Shown here in pieces: positions 44,615 to 53,684 of a stretch of 64,000 bases of DNA. Made by a program: the position numbers and the translations under genes. Origin of the DNA: Hyphomicrobiales bacterium (GTDB lineage: Bacteria > Pseudomonadota > Alphaproteobacteria > Rhizobiales > Rhizobiaceae); assembly GCA_900470965.1 (NCBI GenBank), contig UCCS01000004.1:1-64000 (forward strand). Direction: 5' to 3'. The stretch's first letter is position 1; each line of letters begins with the position of its first letter. The notes beneath the pieces are model-generated. The model was not told the DNA's origin. It was given only the letters and a program-made list of their open reading frames with translations, and made no database searches.

Positions 44615-45648
44615 GACGCCGCCCGGAGGGCAATCTTCGTGTTCCAGCCGAGCTCGGGAGCAATGTGGGTGACGAAGTCGTGTAGAATCTGGCGATATTC
44701 ATCATGCTCGAACTCGTAGGGCAACTCCAGCCTGAGCTCGCTCACATGCGGCAAAATGGGATCGGCAAGAAGGCGCTCGAGGATCTGCTCTGACGGACCA
44801 ACGAGATCACGGGCAAACAGCGTGCGTCGTTCACCCTGCGGAGATAGCGTGCGCTCATATCGTCCGGCGGCATAGTCTGAGTATCGCTGGCGGGTGGCCG
44901 CATCCGCACTGTCAAAGGGCACGATGACCCGACCGAGCGCCACGCGCCGTTCCGCTCCGCCGGAAGCCCGATAGGCTTCGAGCTGACGGGACTGGGCGAC
45001 GAAAAAGTCATCGGTCTCTTCGCCGGACGTGACATTGCCGATCAGCAGGTTGAAGCCGTTCCGGCCGGCCCATGAGGCCGACCGCAATGAGCCACCGCCA
45101 TACCAGATGCGATCGATCAGGCCTTTAGCGTAGGGCTGCAGTCTCGGGCGCTGGGGTCCAAAGGGCGTCTTGATGAAGGTGTTCTCGTCACCGAGATAGG
45201 TCCCCTTCAGATTGTCGGCAAAGCGCAGCACGCGCGCATGCGAGAAATCATGGTTCTGCCAGTCGCCGTCGAAGGCAAGCGGACCGATGAGATCGGCATG
45301 CAGCGGCCGGCCGGCGCTCAGGCCCACATTCAGCCTTCCCTTCGATAGAACATCCACGGTAGAGAGATCTTCGGCGAGCCGATAGGGACTTTCGTAACCG
45401 ATCGGAATGACCGCGGTGCCGAGTTCGATACGGCTGGTGCGTTGAGTAGCGGCCGCCAGGAAGGCGGTCGCCGAGGAAATCCCAGGCTCCAGATGCCGCT
45501 GGCGGGCCCAGGCACTGTTAAAGCCCTGCTCTTCACCGAAGTCCAGAAGCTGCAATGTCTTTTCGAGGCCGGAGAGCGGGTCGTCATCCGGGTAGTTGCC
45601 GGGTGTCAGGAAGCCGATGTGGCCGATCGAAAGCGCGTTGCCGCTCAT
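44611..45648 (-). CDS. LLM-class flavin-dependent oxidoreductase
   Basis: 345 residues of the luciferase-like monooxygenase superfamily. Visible segments are LQLLDFGEEQGFNSAWARQRHLEPGIS (residues ~31-57), SRIELGTAVIPIGYESPYRLAEDLSTVDVLSKGRLNVGLS, and the WYGGGSLRSASWAGRNGFNLLIGN flavin-site strand. It needs reduced FMN from a partner. It is placed after the two binding-protein genes, like cmoO (ytmO) in the Bacillus ytmI operon. GAGGACAAG precedes ATG 45648. The exact substrate is not determinable. Confidence 0.85.
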   Translation of the reverse strand: MSGNALSIGHIGFLTPGNYPDDDPLSGLEKTLQLLDFGEEQGFNSAWARQRHLEPGISSATAFLAAATQRTSRIELGTAVIPIGYESPYRLAEDLSTVDVLSKGRLNVGLSAGRPLHADLIGPLAFDGDWQNHDFSHARVLRFADNLKGTYLGDENTFIKTPFGPQRPRLQPYAKGLIDRIWYGGGSLRSASWAGRNGFNLLIGNVTSGEETDDFFVAQSRQLEAYRASGGAERRVALGRVIVPFDSADAATRQRYSDYAAGRYERTLSPQGERRTLFARDLVGPSEQILERLLADPILPHVSELRLELPYEFEHDEYRQILHDFVTHIAPELGWNTKIALRAAS

Positions 45649-45659
45649 CTTGTCCTCAC

Positions 45660-46613
45660 TCAGAATTTCGGCAGGCCGGGCGGGTTCGTCTCGGAGGCAG
45701 GCAGTGCCTCCTCCGAAAGCTGCCAGTGCGCAAGGATTTTTGCGTAGGTCCCGTCCTTGATCAGGTCGTTTGTGGCGAGCGTCAGCGTATCGGCAATGCC
45801 GCTTCCCGTGCGGGTCGTGATCGCCACGTCCGACCGGTCGGGCCAACCAGCGCTCAGCGTTCCGACCCGTTTGAGGTTCTTGTCGCGGGCGGCGATATAG
45901 ACGAGTTGGGCATGCGGCTGGACGATGACATCGGCACGGCCTGAGCGTAGCGCCAGAAGGCTCGCTGCCTCGTCGTCATAATATTGCAGCTCGAGCGGCT
46001 TGAGACCGGCAGCGACATCCTCATCGCTCCATTTCAGCAGGATGCGTTCCTGATTGGTGCCGGCGCCGACGATGAAGCGCAGTCCTGCCGCATCCTTCGG
46101 CTCCTTGATCGAGGTGATCGCACTATCAGCCTTGACGAAGAAGCCATGCAGACCTTTGCGGTAGGTCGAGAAATCGAACTTTTCCTTGCGCTGTTCGGTA
46201 ACACCGACGTTGGAAATAACAGCATCATATTTGCCTGACGTCAGGCCAAGTGGCCAATCGATCCAGGCAACCGGGACGAGTTCAAGCTGTAGCCCGAGGC
46301 TTTCGGCAATGGCGTTCGCGTACTCGGGATCGGCTCCGACGACGGTCTTGGCGTCCGTCGCATAAGTGGCAAGCGGCGGTCCCCCCGGGCTTACGGCAAC
46401 CGTGAATTTGCCTGATGTGACGAACTTGAAACCCTTCGGAATGGACGCGATCGCCGCCTCGTTGCGCTGAGCGTGCACGCGGTTGGGCTGCTCGGGGCTC
46501 AGGTCGAATTCATCAGCCGCGGCCATGCCTGAATAGCAGGTTGTCAGAGATGCGATGGCGGCAATCGATGCGATGCGCAGCCTGGAAAATATCGTCACGA
46601 GAGGACTCTCCAT
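45660..46613 (-). CDS. Amino-acid-type ABC substrate-binding protein (TcyJ/TcyK-like)
   Basis: 317 residues with a signal peptide (RIASIAAIASLTTCYSGMAAA). The family-3 receptor fold shows FTVAVSPGGPPLATYATDAKTVVGADPEYANAIAESLG, then LTSGKYDAVISNVGVTEQRKEKFDFSTYRKG and AGLRFIVGAGTNQERIL. It is a paralogue of the receptor encoded just upstream. Such paired receptors also occur as TcyJ and TcyK in the Bacillus cystine/S-compound importer. It delivers its ligand to the fused permease/ATPase. Confidence 0.88.
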   Translation of the reverse strand: MESPLVTIFSRLRIASIAAIASLTTCYSGMAAADEFDLSPEQPNRVHAQRNEAAIASIPKGFKFVTSGKFTVAVSPGGPPLATYATDAKTVVGADPEYANAIAESLGLQLELVPVAWIDWPLGLTSGKYDAVISNVGVTEQRKEKFDFSTYRKGLHGFFVKADSAITSIKEPKDAAGLRFIVGAGTNQERILLKWSDEDVAAGLKPLELQYYDDEAASLLALRSGRADVIVQPHAQLVYIAARDKNLKRVGTLSAGWPDRSDVAITTRTGSGIADTLTLATNDLIKDGTYAKILAHWQLSEEALPASETNPPGLPKF

Positions 46614-46676
46614 AAGAATATATGAACACGGGGACGGACCGGCGCGACCTCCAACGCCGGTCCGTCAGACCATCCT

Positions 46677-47621
46677 TTACGAACCGCTCTTCGGCAGCCC
46701 CGGCGGGTTGGTCTTGGCTTCGTCGATGGCTTCAGCGTTCAGGCTCCAGTGCTTCAGCACTTCGCCGTATCTGCCGTTCTTGATAAGGTCGTTGAGCGCC
46801 ACGGTGACACCATCGGCAAGGCCGGCGCCCTTCTTCGTCGTAACAGCGATTTCAGCCGTCAGCGGCCAGCCGCCGGAGACGATACCGACGAGCTTGGTGT
46901 GCCCCTTGATTGAGGAGCTGTAGGCCTGCGTCGCATTCGGATTGAACTCGACATCCGCACGGCCGGACTGCAGCGCCAGATCAGCTGCGGCACGGTCGTC
47001 ATAATATTGAACTTCAATCGGCTTCAGGCCGGCGGCGACATTCTGGCGATCCCATTCCAGGATGATCTTCTCCTGATTGGTGCCGGCACCGGTAATCACC
47101 TTGAGCCCGGCGACATCCTTCGGTTCTTTGATCTCGCTGATTTTGCTGTCGGACTTGACGTAGAAGCCGAGCACATCCTTGCGATAGGTGGAGAAATCGA
47201 ACTTCTCCTTGCGCTCCTCCGTCACCGTGACGTTGGAGATGACGGCGTCATACTTGCCGGAGGAGACGCCGAGCGGCCAGTCCGCCCAGGCGACAGAAAC
47301 GAGGTTCAGCTCAAGGCCGAAGGAATCGGCGAGCAGTTGCGCGAGATCCGGGTCTGCCCCGACCACGGTCGCAGCGTCGGAGGCATAGGTGGCGATCGGC
47401 GGATCCCAGGCGTTGACGGCAACGGTAAGCTTGCCCGGCTCAACGAACTTGAAGTTGGGTGCGATGGCCTTGATCGCGGCCTCATCTTTTTCGGCCCGCA
47501 CGCGGTTCGACGTGTCGGGGCTGAGATTGAATTTCTCGGCTGCCTGCGCCGTGCCGAGGCCGATTGCCGCCAGGGCGACGACTCCGGCAAACAGGTAGTT
47601 GGCGCTATTTCTGAATGCCAT
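46677..47621 (-). CDS. Amino-acid-type ABC substrate-binding protein (TcyJ/TcyK-like), paralogue
   Basis: 314 residues with a signal peptide (NYLFAGVVALAAIGLGTAQA). It shares long stretches with the neighbouring receptor, such as ATVVGADPDLAQLLADSFG, SGKYDAVISNVTVTEERKE and GAGTNQEKIILEW, and the NPPGLPK tail. The two have clearly diverged, so they may bind different S-substituted amino acids. GAGAAGGGAA precedes ATG 47621. Confidence 0.88.
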   Translation of the reverse strand: MAFRNSANYLFAGVVALAAIGLGTAQAAEKFNLSPDTSNRVRAEKDEAAIKAIAPNFKFVEPGKLTVAVNAWDPPIATYASDAATVVGADPDLAQLLADSFGLELNLVSVAWADWPLGVSSGKYDAVISNVTVTEERKEKFDFSTYRKDVLGFYVKSDSKISEIKEPKDVAGLKVITGAGTNQEKIILEWDRQNVAAGLKPIEVQYYDDRAAADLALQSGRADVEFNPNATQAYSSSIKGHTKLVGIVSGGWPLTAEIAVTTKKGAGLADGVTVALNDLIKNGRYGEVLKHWSLNAEAIDEAKTNPPGLPKSGS

Positions 47622-47713
47622 TTCCCTTCTCCATTTCACCTTAGGGTTGTTGTTCTTTTCATGCCCTCCGGACGCCCGTCGCGGCCGGGATCTGCTGCTG
47701 CCTCGCTGCTTTT

Positions 47714-49492
47714 TCAGAGAACCTTGGCGAAGAATTCGCGTGTGCGGTGGTGTTCCGCGCCATTGAAGATGCGGGCTGGCGAGCCGGCCTCGAGGATATG
47801 GCCGCCATCCATGAAGACGACAGTATCGGCAACTTCGCGGGCAAAGCCGATTTCGTGGGTGACGATGATAAGCGTCGTACCCGTACGCGCCAGTTCCTTG
47901 ATCACGTCAAGGACTTCGCCGACCAGTTCCGGGTCGAGCGCTGATGTCGGCTCATCGAACAAAAGCACCTTCGGACGCAGTGCCAGGGCGCGGGCAATGG
48001 CGACGCGCTGCTGCTGGCCGCCGGAGAGCTGGCGCGGATAGGCATTGATCTTGTCGCTGAGGCCGATGCGGGCAAGCAGCTCCTGCGCAAGTTGCACGGC
48101 CTCTTCACGGCTCACGCCACGCACCTGGATCGGCGCTTCGATCAGGTTTTCAAGCACTGTCAGGTGCGGGAAGAGATTGAAGCTCTGGAAGACCATACCG
48201 ATATCGGCGCGCCTCTTGAGGATGTCCTTTTCCTTGAGTTCGTAGAGCACATCACCTTTCTGCTCATATCCGACGAGATCGCCATCGACCGAGATGAAGC
48301 CGCCATCGACGCGCTCCAAGTGGTTGATGGCGCGCAGCAGGGTGGACTTTCCGGAGCCCGAGGGACCGAGAATGGCGGTGACGCTGCCGGCAGGCAGATT
48401 TAGGTCGATACCATCGAGCACTTTCAGAGAGCCGAAGCTCTTGGAAATGCCGTGGATGCGCACCGTCCCGCCGGTGCGAAGAACCGCTGCGTCACGGAAG
48501 CCGGAGGTACGGGTAAAGTCGCCAGAGATCGCTGCCGTAGGCAAAGGGCGGGCAAAACGCTTAAGGAAAGACTGGAAGGGCAAGGGCTTCGGGTTGCGCA
48601 ATGCGCCCTTGGCAAAATAGCGCTCGATATAATGCTGGGCGATCGACAGCACCGTCATGATGACGAGGTACCAGACGGTCGCTACCATCAGTAGCGGAAT
48701 GACTTCGAGGTTACGGCGATAGATGACCTGGACCGTGTAAAACAGTTCCGGCAAGGCAAGCACATAGACCATGGAGGTCGCCTTGGCGAGACCGATGATC
48801 TCATTGAACCCGGTCGGCAGGATCGAACGCATCGCCTGCGGCAGCACGATACGGAATGCCTGACGACGGCGCGAGAGACCGAGCGCCGAAGCGGCTTCAA
48901 GTTGCCCCTGATCGACGGACAGAATGCCGCCGCGGACGATCTCGGCGAAGAAGGCCGACTGATTGAGCGTGAGACCGAGGAACGCGGCAGCAAAGGGCGT
49001 CAGCAATTGTGTCGTCGGATATTCGAAGAGGACAGTGCCAGTGAACGGCACCCCGAGCTTCACCGTCTCATAGAGATAGCCGAGATTGTTCAGCACCAGC
49101 AGCAGAACGATCACGGGGATCGATCGCAGCAGCCAGATGTAGCCCCAGGATAGGCCCGAAAGCAGCGGCGATCTCGAGACACGGGCAAGCGCCAGTGCCG
49201 TGCCGAGGAGCGAACCGGAGATCGTTGCCAACAGTGTCAGGAGCAGCGTGCGCCCGAGGCCGGCGAGAACAGGCGCCGCAAAGAACCATTCGGCAAAAAC
49301 ATCCCAGCCCCAGCGCGGATTGGTGAAGGTCGAATAGAGGACGGCGGCAATGACGAGAGCAGCGAATATGGTGCCGGCAACCCGGCCGGGATGCCGCGCC
49401 GGGACGATCCTCAGTCGGGAATAATCCTGAAGCGTTCGGTCCCCTGCCCTGCTGCCGGTATCGATGCCGGCATAGTCACTCGTCAGTGCCAT
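47714..49492 (-). CDS. Amino acid ABC transporter, fused permease and ATP-binding protein
   Basis: 592 residues. Residues ~35-300 form a polar amino acid permease with the coupling loop GGILSVDQGQLEAASALGLS near 192-211. Residues ~345-592 form an ATPase with Walker A GPSGSGKST, signature LSGGQQQRVAIARALA and Walker B VLLFDEPTSALD. The linker of about 40 residues is Arg/Phe-rich. Both parts normally come from separate genes (tcyL/tcyM and tcyN in Bacillus). The frame is continuous with no sign of a shift, so the fusion is real. It imports the ligands of the two receptors. Confidence 0.93.
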   Translation of the reverse strand: MALTSDYAGIDTGSRAGDRTLQDYSRLRIVPARHPGRVAGTIFAALVIAAVLYSTFTNPRWGWDVFAEWFFAAPVLAGLGRTLLLTLLATISGSLLGTALALARVSRSPLLSGLSWGYIWLLRSIPVIVLLLVLNNLGYLYETVKLGVPFTGTVLFEYPTTQLLTPFAAAFLGLTLNQSAFFAEIVRGGILSVDQGQLEAASALGLSRRRQAFRIVLPQAMRSILPTGFNEIIGLAKATSMVYVLALPELFYTVQVIYRRNLEVIPLLMVATVWYLVIMTVLSIAQHYIERYFAKGALRNPKPLPFQSFLKRFARPLPTAAISGDFTRTSGFRDAAVLRTGGTVRIHGISKSFGSLKVLDGIDLNLPAGSVTAILGPSGSGKSTLLRAINHLERVDGGFISVDGDLVGYEQKGDVLYELKEKDILKRRADIGMVFQSFNLFPHLTVLENLIEAPIQVRGVSREEAVQLAQELLARIGLSDKINAYPRQLSGGQQQRVAIARALALRPKVLLFDEPTSALDPELVGEVLDVIKELARTGTTLIIVTHEIGFAREVADTVVFMDGGHILEAGSPARIFNGAEHHRTREFFAKVL

Positions 49493-49530
49493 CGTATATC
49501 CCCTTTTTATGGAGCGTTCTTTGCCTGGAT

Positions 49531-50073
49531 TCAGCGACCTGCTGCCTGTAGTGGCGGGCGATCGGCGTTGGCCGACAGCTGCGGTGCGAGGTGGCGGATA
49601 TCCTTCTCGAAGGGCAGCGTCTTATAGATTTCCGGGTCGACCTTGGGGTCGAAGAGCGCCGTATAGCCGTAGTTGAGATAGAGGCCGACCGCCTCCGGCT
49701 GGCGAAAGCCGGTCGTCAGGTAGACCCGCGAATAGCCTTGGCGGGCGGCCTGCGCTTCCAGTTCCACGAGAACCTTGCGGGCAAGGCCCTGCCGACGTAG
49801 GTCAGAGCGTGTCCAGATGCGTTTGAACTCGGCGGTCTGCTCATCATAATATTTGAAAGCGCCGCCGCCGATCGTCTCGCCGCCGCGTAGCAGCAGCACG
49901 AAACTGCCGACGGGCGGCGCGAAAGCCTCGGGCGGATAGCGGTTGAGCTCTGCCGCGGCACCCTCATCGCTGAAATAGTTCCCGTAGCGGCTGTCATATT
50001 CGTGGATAAGTTCGTCGATCAGCGGCTTGGCGCGGGGGTCGAGGGGGGAAGTGTAGAGAAACGTGTCGCTCAT
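49531..50073 (-). CDS. GNAT-family N-acetyltransferase
   Basis: 180 residues. The acetyl-CoA site is the RRQGLARKVLVELEAQAARQGY segment (residues ~92-113), followed by VYLTTGFRQPEAVGLYLNYGYTALFDP with the late GNAT tyrosine. The preceding strand AEFKRIWTRSDLR leads into the loop as in the family. ATG 50073 was chosen; a GTG at 50085 overlaps the deacetylase stop. In this operon it is the likely counterpart of SnaA/SnaB (YtmI/YxeL), which N-acetylate S-substituted cysteines before oxidation; that assignment is inferred from context. Confidence 0.85.
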   Translation of the reverse strand: MSDTFLYTSPLDPRAKPLIDELIHEYDSRYGNYFSDEGAAAELNRYPPEAFAPPVGSFVLLLRGGETIGGGAFKYYDEQTAEFKRIWTRSDLRRQGLARKVLVELEAQAARQGYSRVYLTTGFRQPEAVGLYLNYGYTALFDPKVDPEIYKTLPFEKDIRHLAPQLSANADRPPLQAAGR

Positions 50074-50081
50074 GTCGTTCG

Positions 50082-51281
50082 TCACCCGTTGTCGTCAGTG
50101 AGGAAGGTCTCGGCAAGCCGCACCCAGTAGCGGGCGGCGGGCGCAATGATCGCGTCGTTGAAATCATAGTGAGCGCTGTGAAGAGGCGCGCTGTCGCCAT
50201 TGCCGACGAAGAGATAGCTGCCCGGCTTCTCCTGCAGCATGAAGGCGAAATCCTCGCTTGCCGTGCGCGGGCGGAACCCAGCCTCGATCCTTTCCGGCTC
50301 GAAAGAGGAGAGCGCGACATCGCGGGCAAAGGCCGTCTCGGCCCGATGGTTGATGAGCGCCGGAAAGCCAAGCCGGTAATCGACCTCGGCCGTTGCCCCG
50401 AAGCTCTCAGCTTGGGCTAGGGCAAGCGCCGGCACGCGTTCCTGGAGTTTGTCGCGCACCGCCTGGTTGAAGGCACGCATGGTGAGCTTTAGCTCGACGC
50501 TCTCCGGAATGACATTCGACGCTGACCCGGCATGGATGGAGCCGACGGTGACGACGGCCATATCCTGCGGATCGACATTGCGTGAGACGATGCTTTGCAA
50601 CGCCGTGATGAAGGAAGCCGATGCCAGCACCGGATCGACGGCGCGATGCGGCTCGGCGCCATGTCCACCCTTACCGACGATGCGGATGACCGCCTGGTCG
50701 ACGGACGCCATGGCGGCATCGGCAACGAAACCGAACTTACCGGCCGGCACGGCCGGCCAATTGTGCAGCCCAAAGACCGCATCGACCGGAAACCGTTCGA
50801 ACAGGCCTTCCGAGATCATCTTGCGGGCACCGGCGCCGATTTCCTCGGCCGGCTGGAAGATCAGCCGCAACGTACCGCTGAAATTGCCGGCCTCGGCCAG
50901 ATAGCGCGCAGCGGCAAGCAGGATCGTCGTATGGCCATCGTGGCCGCAGGCATGCATGACACCGGGATTGCTGCTTGCATAGGAAAGGCTTGTCGCCTCC
51001 TCGATCGGGAGGGCATCCATATCGGCTCGGATGGCAATGGAGCGCTTGCCGTTTCCGCGGGCCAGGGTGGCGACGATGCCGGTGCCGGCAATGCCCGTCG
51101 CCACCTCATAGCCCCAGGAGGAAAGGTGTGATGCCACGAGCTTGCTCGTGCGGCGCTCCTGAAAAGCAAGCTCCGGATATTGGTGAAGGTCGTGGCGCAG
51201 CGCGATGAATTCATCGAGATAGGCGGCAATTCCCGTCTCGACCGGATCGTGGCTGCGCGAAGGTTTTGCAATGACGTTCAT
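50082..51281 (-). CDS. M20-family amidohydrolase (N-acetyl amino acid deacetylase-like)
   Basis: 399 residues. Two-metal site residues are visible: RHDLHQYPELAFQE at the N-terminus, MHACGHDGHTTILL near residue 109-122, FQPAEEIGAGARKM near 141, and HNWPAVPAGKF. A dimerisation lid (residues ~190-300) includes GKGGHGAEPHRAVDP. The family includes IAA-amino acid hydrolases and the Bacillus deacetylases SndA/SndB (YtnL/YxeP) that release cysteine after oxidation of N-acetyl-S-substituted cysteine. It is flanked by the acetyltransferase and the monooxygenase, which supports that role. Confidence 0.9.
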   Translation of the reverse strand: MNVIAKPSRSHDPVETGIAAYLDEFIALRHDLHQYPELAFQERRTSKLVASHLSSWGYEVATGIAGTGIVATLARGNGKRSIAIRADMDALPIEEATSLSYASSNPGVMHACGHDGHTTILLAAARYLAEAGNFSGTLRLIFQPAEEIGAGARKMISEGLFERFPVDAVFGLHNWPAVPAGKFGFVADAAMASVDQAVIRIVGKGGHGAEPHRAVDPVLASASFITALQSIVSRNVDPQDMAVVTVGSIHAGSASNVIPESVELKLTMRAFNQAVRDKLQERVPALALAQAESFGATAEVDYRLGFPALINHRAETAFARDVALSSFEPERIEAGFRPRTASEDFAFMLQEKPGSYLFVGNGDSAPLHSAHYDFNDAIIAPAARYWVRLAETFLTDDNG

Positions 51282-51299
51282 GGAATTGTCCGCCGCGCC

Positions 51300-52649
51300 T
51301 CAGGCGCTGGCAGCCTTTCCCTGTTCGACCTCACCGGCATCTGTCGCATAGCGGCTCTCGCGGAAAGGCAGCCCCAGATGATCGCGGAGCGTCTCACCCT
51401 TCAGTACGGGATCGAAATAGCCGCGCCTTTCGAGGATCGGCAGCACATGGCGGGAAAAATCATCGAAGCCTTCGGCGATGACGGGGAACCCAAGGATGAA
51501 ACCATCGGCAGCCTCGCCGTCGATCCAGCGGATGATCTCGTTGGCGATATGATCTGCAGTACCGATGAACGCCGTGCGCGGCGTTGCCGCGTCGAGCGCG
51601 ACATCCCGGAGGGTGAGTCCCTTTTCGCGCGCCGTCTTCTTGATCCGATCCGTCGTGGCACGGAAATTGTTGCGGCCGATGTCGCCGATATCAGGGAAAG
51701 GTTCGTCGAGCGGATAGGCGCTGAAATCGTGATGGTCGAAGAAGCGGCCGAGATAGAGCAGCGCCTCTTCAATGGTGACGAGATTGCGGATCGCCTGATA
51801 CTTGGCCTCCGCTTCCTCTGCCGTCGCGCCGACGATCGGGCCGATACCGGGATAGACGCCGATCTCTGCGGTCCGTCGCCCTTGCGCGATCGCGCTCTGC
51901 TTGAGTTGCTTGTAGAAAGCCTGCGCTTCCTCGATCGGTCCGCCGTTGGTGAAGACCGCGTCGGCATGTTTGCCGGCGAGCCGGATACCGGAATCGGAGG
52001 CGCCCGCCTGGAAAACCACCGGCTGGCCCTGTTTCGAGCGGCCGATATTGAGCGGCCCTTCGATGCGGAAGAAGCGCCCCTTGTGGTTCAGCCGGTGCAG
52101 TTTGGTCTTGTCGGCGTAGACGCCGCTCTGACGGTCGCGCACGAAGGCATCGTCATCCCAAGAGTCCCAGAGACCCCTGATGGCGTCGATATATTCCTCA
52201 GCGATCTCGTAACGCAGCTCGTGCTCGGGATGCTCGCGCCCATAGTTGCGGCCCGAGCCTTCGAGTGGCGAGGTCACGGCATTCCAGCCGGCACGGCCGC
52301 CGCTGACGAGGTCGATGGAGGCGAACTGCCGGGCAATCGTGAAGGGATCGCTGTAGGAAGTGGAGACGGTGCCGACTAAGCCGATCTTCGAGGTCGAGGC
52401 CGCAAGCGCAGCAAGGATCGTCAGCGGCTCGAACCGGTTGAGGAAGTGCGGGATCGATTGTTCGTTGATATAGAGGCCGTCGGCAACGAAGGCGAAGGCG
52501 ATGCCTGCTTCTTCGGCCTTGCGCGCCGTCTTGACGAAAAAGTCGAAATTGGTGCTGGCATCGGCCGGGCCGCTTGGATGTTTCCAGGCGTTCATATGGC
52601 CGCCCGGGCCCTGCAGCATGATACCGAAAGTGATTTTCTTCTTGGCCAT
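51300..52649 (-). CDS. NtaA/SnaA/DmoA-family FMN-dependent monooxygenase (CmoJ/YxeK-like)
   Basis: 449 residues. Segments typical of the family are FGIMLQGPGGHMNAWKHP at the start, EEAGIAFAFVADGLYIN, the SIDLVSGGRAGWNAVTSPLEGSGRNYG segment (residues ~112-138), EHELRYEIAEEYIDAIRGLW and PVVFQAGASDSGIRLAGKHADAVF. It needs reduced FMN from a separate reductase, such as the SsuE-like protein at 38452-39012. CmoJ and YxeK in Bacillus oxidise N-acetyl-S-substituted cysteines. The neighbours (acetyltransferase, deacetylase, cystine-type importer) point the same way; the S-substituent is unknown. Confidence 0.87.
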   Translation of the reverse strand: MAKKKITFGIMLQGPGGHMNAWKHPSGPADASTNFDFFVKTARKAEEAGIAFAFVADGLYINEQSIPHFLNRFEPLTILAALAASTSKIGLVGTVSTSYSDPFTIARQFASIDLVSGGRAGWNAVTSPLEGSGRNYGREHPEHELRYEIAEEYIDAIRGLWDSWDDDAFVRDRQSGVYADKTKLHRLNHKGRFFRIEGPLNIGRSKQGQPVVFQAGASDSGIRLAGKHADAVFTNGGPIEEAQAFYKQLKQSAIAQGRRTAEIGVYPGIGPIVGATAEEAEAKYQAIRNLVTIEEALLYLGRFFDHHDFSAYPLDEPFPDIGDIGRNNFRATTDRIKKTAREKGLTLRDVALDAATPRTAFIGTADHIANEIIRWIDGEAADGFILGFPVIAEGFDDFSRHVLPILERRGYFDPVLKGETLRDHLGLPFRESRYATDAGEVEQGKAASA

Positions 52650-52672
52650 GGGTTCAATCCTCCTGGGGATGG

Positions 52673-53665
52673 TCAGGCTGCGAGGGAAAGCCGTTCCTTG
52701 GCGAGCAACTCGATTGAGGAAAGCCGCTCGGAAGCGGCGAGTGCCGGTGTATCGAGAATGAATTCCTTGACCCCGTAGCGGCGATGCAGCTCGTCCAGTT
52801 CCTTGCGGATCTGGGCTGCGGTACCGTGCAGCACGCTCGGCACTTTTTCCTCGATGCGATACTCGGTGACACCGGCCTGCCTTGCGAATTCGGCCGCCTG
52901 TTCTTCGCCGCCGACATTCACGGTCTGGCCGTTCGGTAGGGAGACCTTCACAATGCGCAGATTGCCGACGCGCTCGCGCGCCTGTTCCTCGCTGTCGGCT
53001 GCGAAGGCAGCCAGCGCCAGAATCGGCCTCTTGCCATCGGAGGCGCGTTCATAAGCTTCGAAGGTCTTGCGCAGGTTCTCTGGATCGCCGTTGAGATGCC
53101 CGGCAAAAACCAGCTCCCAGCCTTTCTCGGCGGCAAGCACTGCGCTCTCGACGCTTGCGCCGAGAAGGAAGCGCTCCGGCGCATGAGGCGGAAAGGGCAT
53201 CGCCTGCGCACCTTCATAGTTGGGATCAGCCGCAAGATAGGTGTTGATGTCGGAAAGCTGGACGGCGAAATCCGGCTTTCTTTCAGGATCGAAAGCCGCC
53301 TGAAGAGCCCGTGTCGACAGCGGAAAGCCGCCTGGCGCCTTGCCGACGCCGAGGTCGACGCGGCCGGGCGCAAGCGAGGCGAGAAGATTGAAGGTCTCGG
53401 CCACTTTGTAGGCGCTGTAGTGTTGGAGCATCACCCCGCCCGACCCGATGCGAATTTTCGAAGTTCGCGCCAGGAGATAGGCAATCAGTGTTTCCGGCGC
53501 AGAGCTCGCCAGATTGGACATATTGTGATGCTCGGCGACCCAGAACCGGTGATAGCCGAGTTCCTCGGCCCGGATCGCCAGTCGCACGCTTGCCTGCAAG
53601 GCTTCGCTAGCGCTTTTTCCCTGTTCGATCGGGCTCTTGTCGAGAAGGCTGAGAAAATAGGTCAT
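52673..53665 (-). CDS. LLM-class flavin-dependent oxidoreductase (luciferase alpha/YtmO-like)
   Basis: 330 residues. It begins MTYFLSLLDKSPIEQG and contains AEELGYHRFWVAEHHNMSNLASSAPETLI (residues ~33-61), SKIRIGSGGVMLQHYSAYKVAE and the PGRVDLGVGKAPGGFPLS segment. These are hallmarks of group 1 luciferase-like monooxygenases that start with a 'SvLDqsPi' motif, including YtmO. ATG 53665 has GAGGCG at a good distance; ATG 53680 is a possible earlier start. It is the first gene of the nine-gene operon. It lies 20 bases from a long inverted repeat. Confidence 0.87.
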   Translation of the reverse strand: MTYFLSLLDKSPIEQGKSASEALQASVRLAIRAEELGYHRFWVAEHHNMSNLASSAPETLIAYLLARTSKIRIGSGGVMLQHYSAYKVAETFNLLASLAPGRVDLGVGKAPGGFPLSTRALQAAFDPERKPDFAVQLSDINTYLAADPNYEGAQAMPFPPHAPERFLLGASVESAVLAAEKGWELVFAGHLNGDPENLRKTFEAYERASDGKRPILALAAFAADSEEQARERVGNLRIVKVSLPNGQTVNVGGEEQAAEFARQAGVTEYRIEEKVPSVLHGTAAQIRKELDELHRRYGVKEFILDTPALAASERLSSIELLAKERLSLAA

Positions 53666-53684
53666 GCGAAAACGCCTCATCCGG

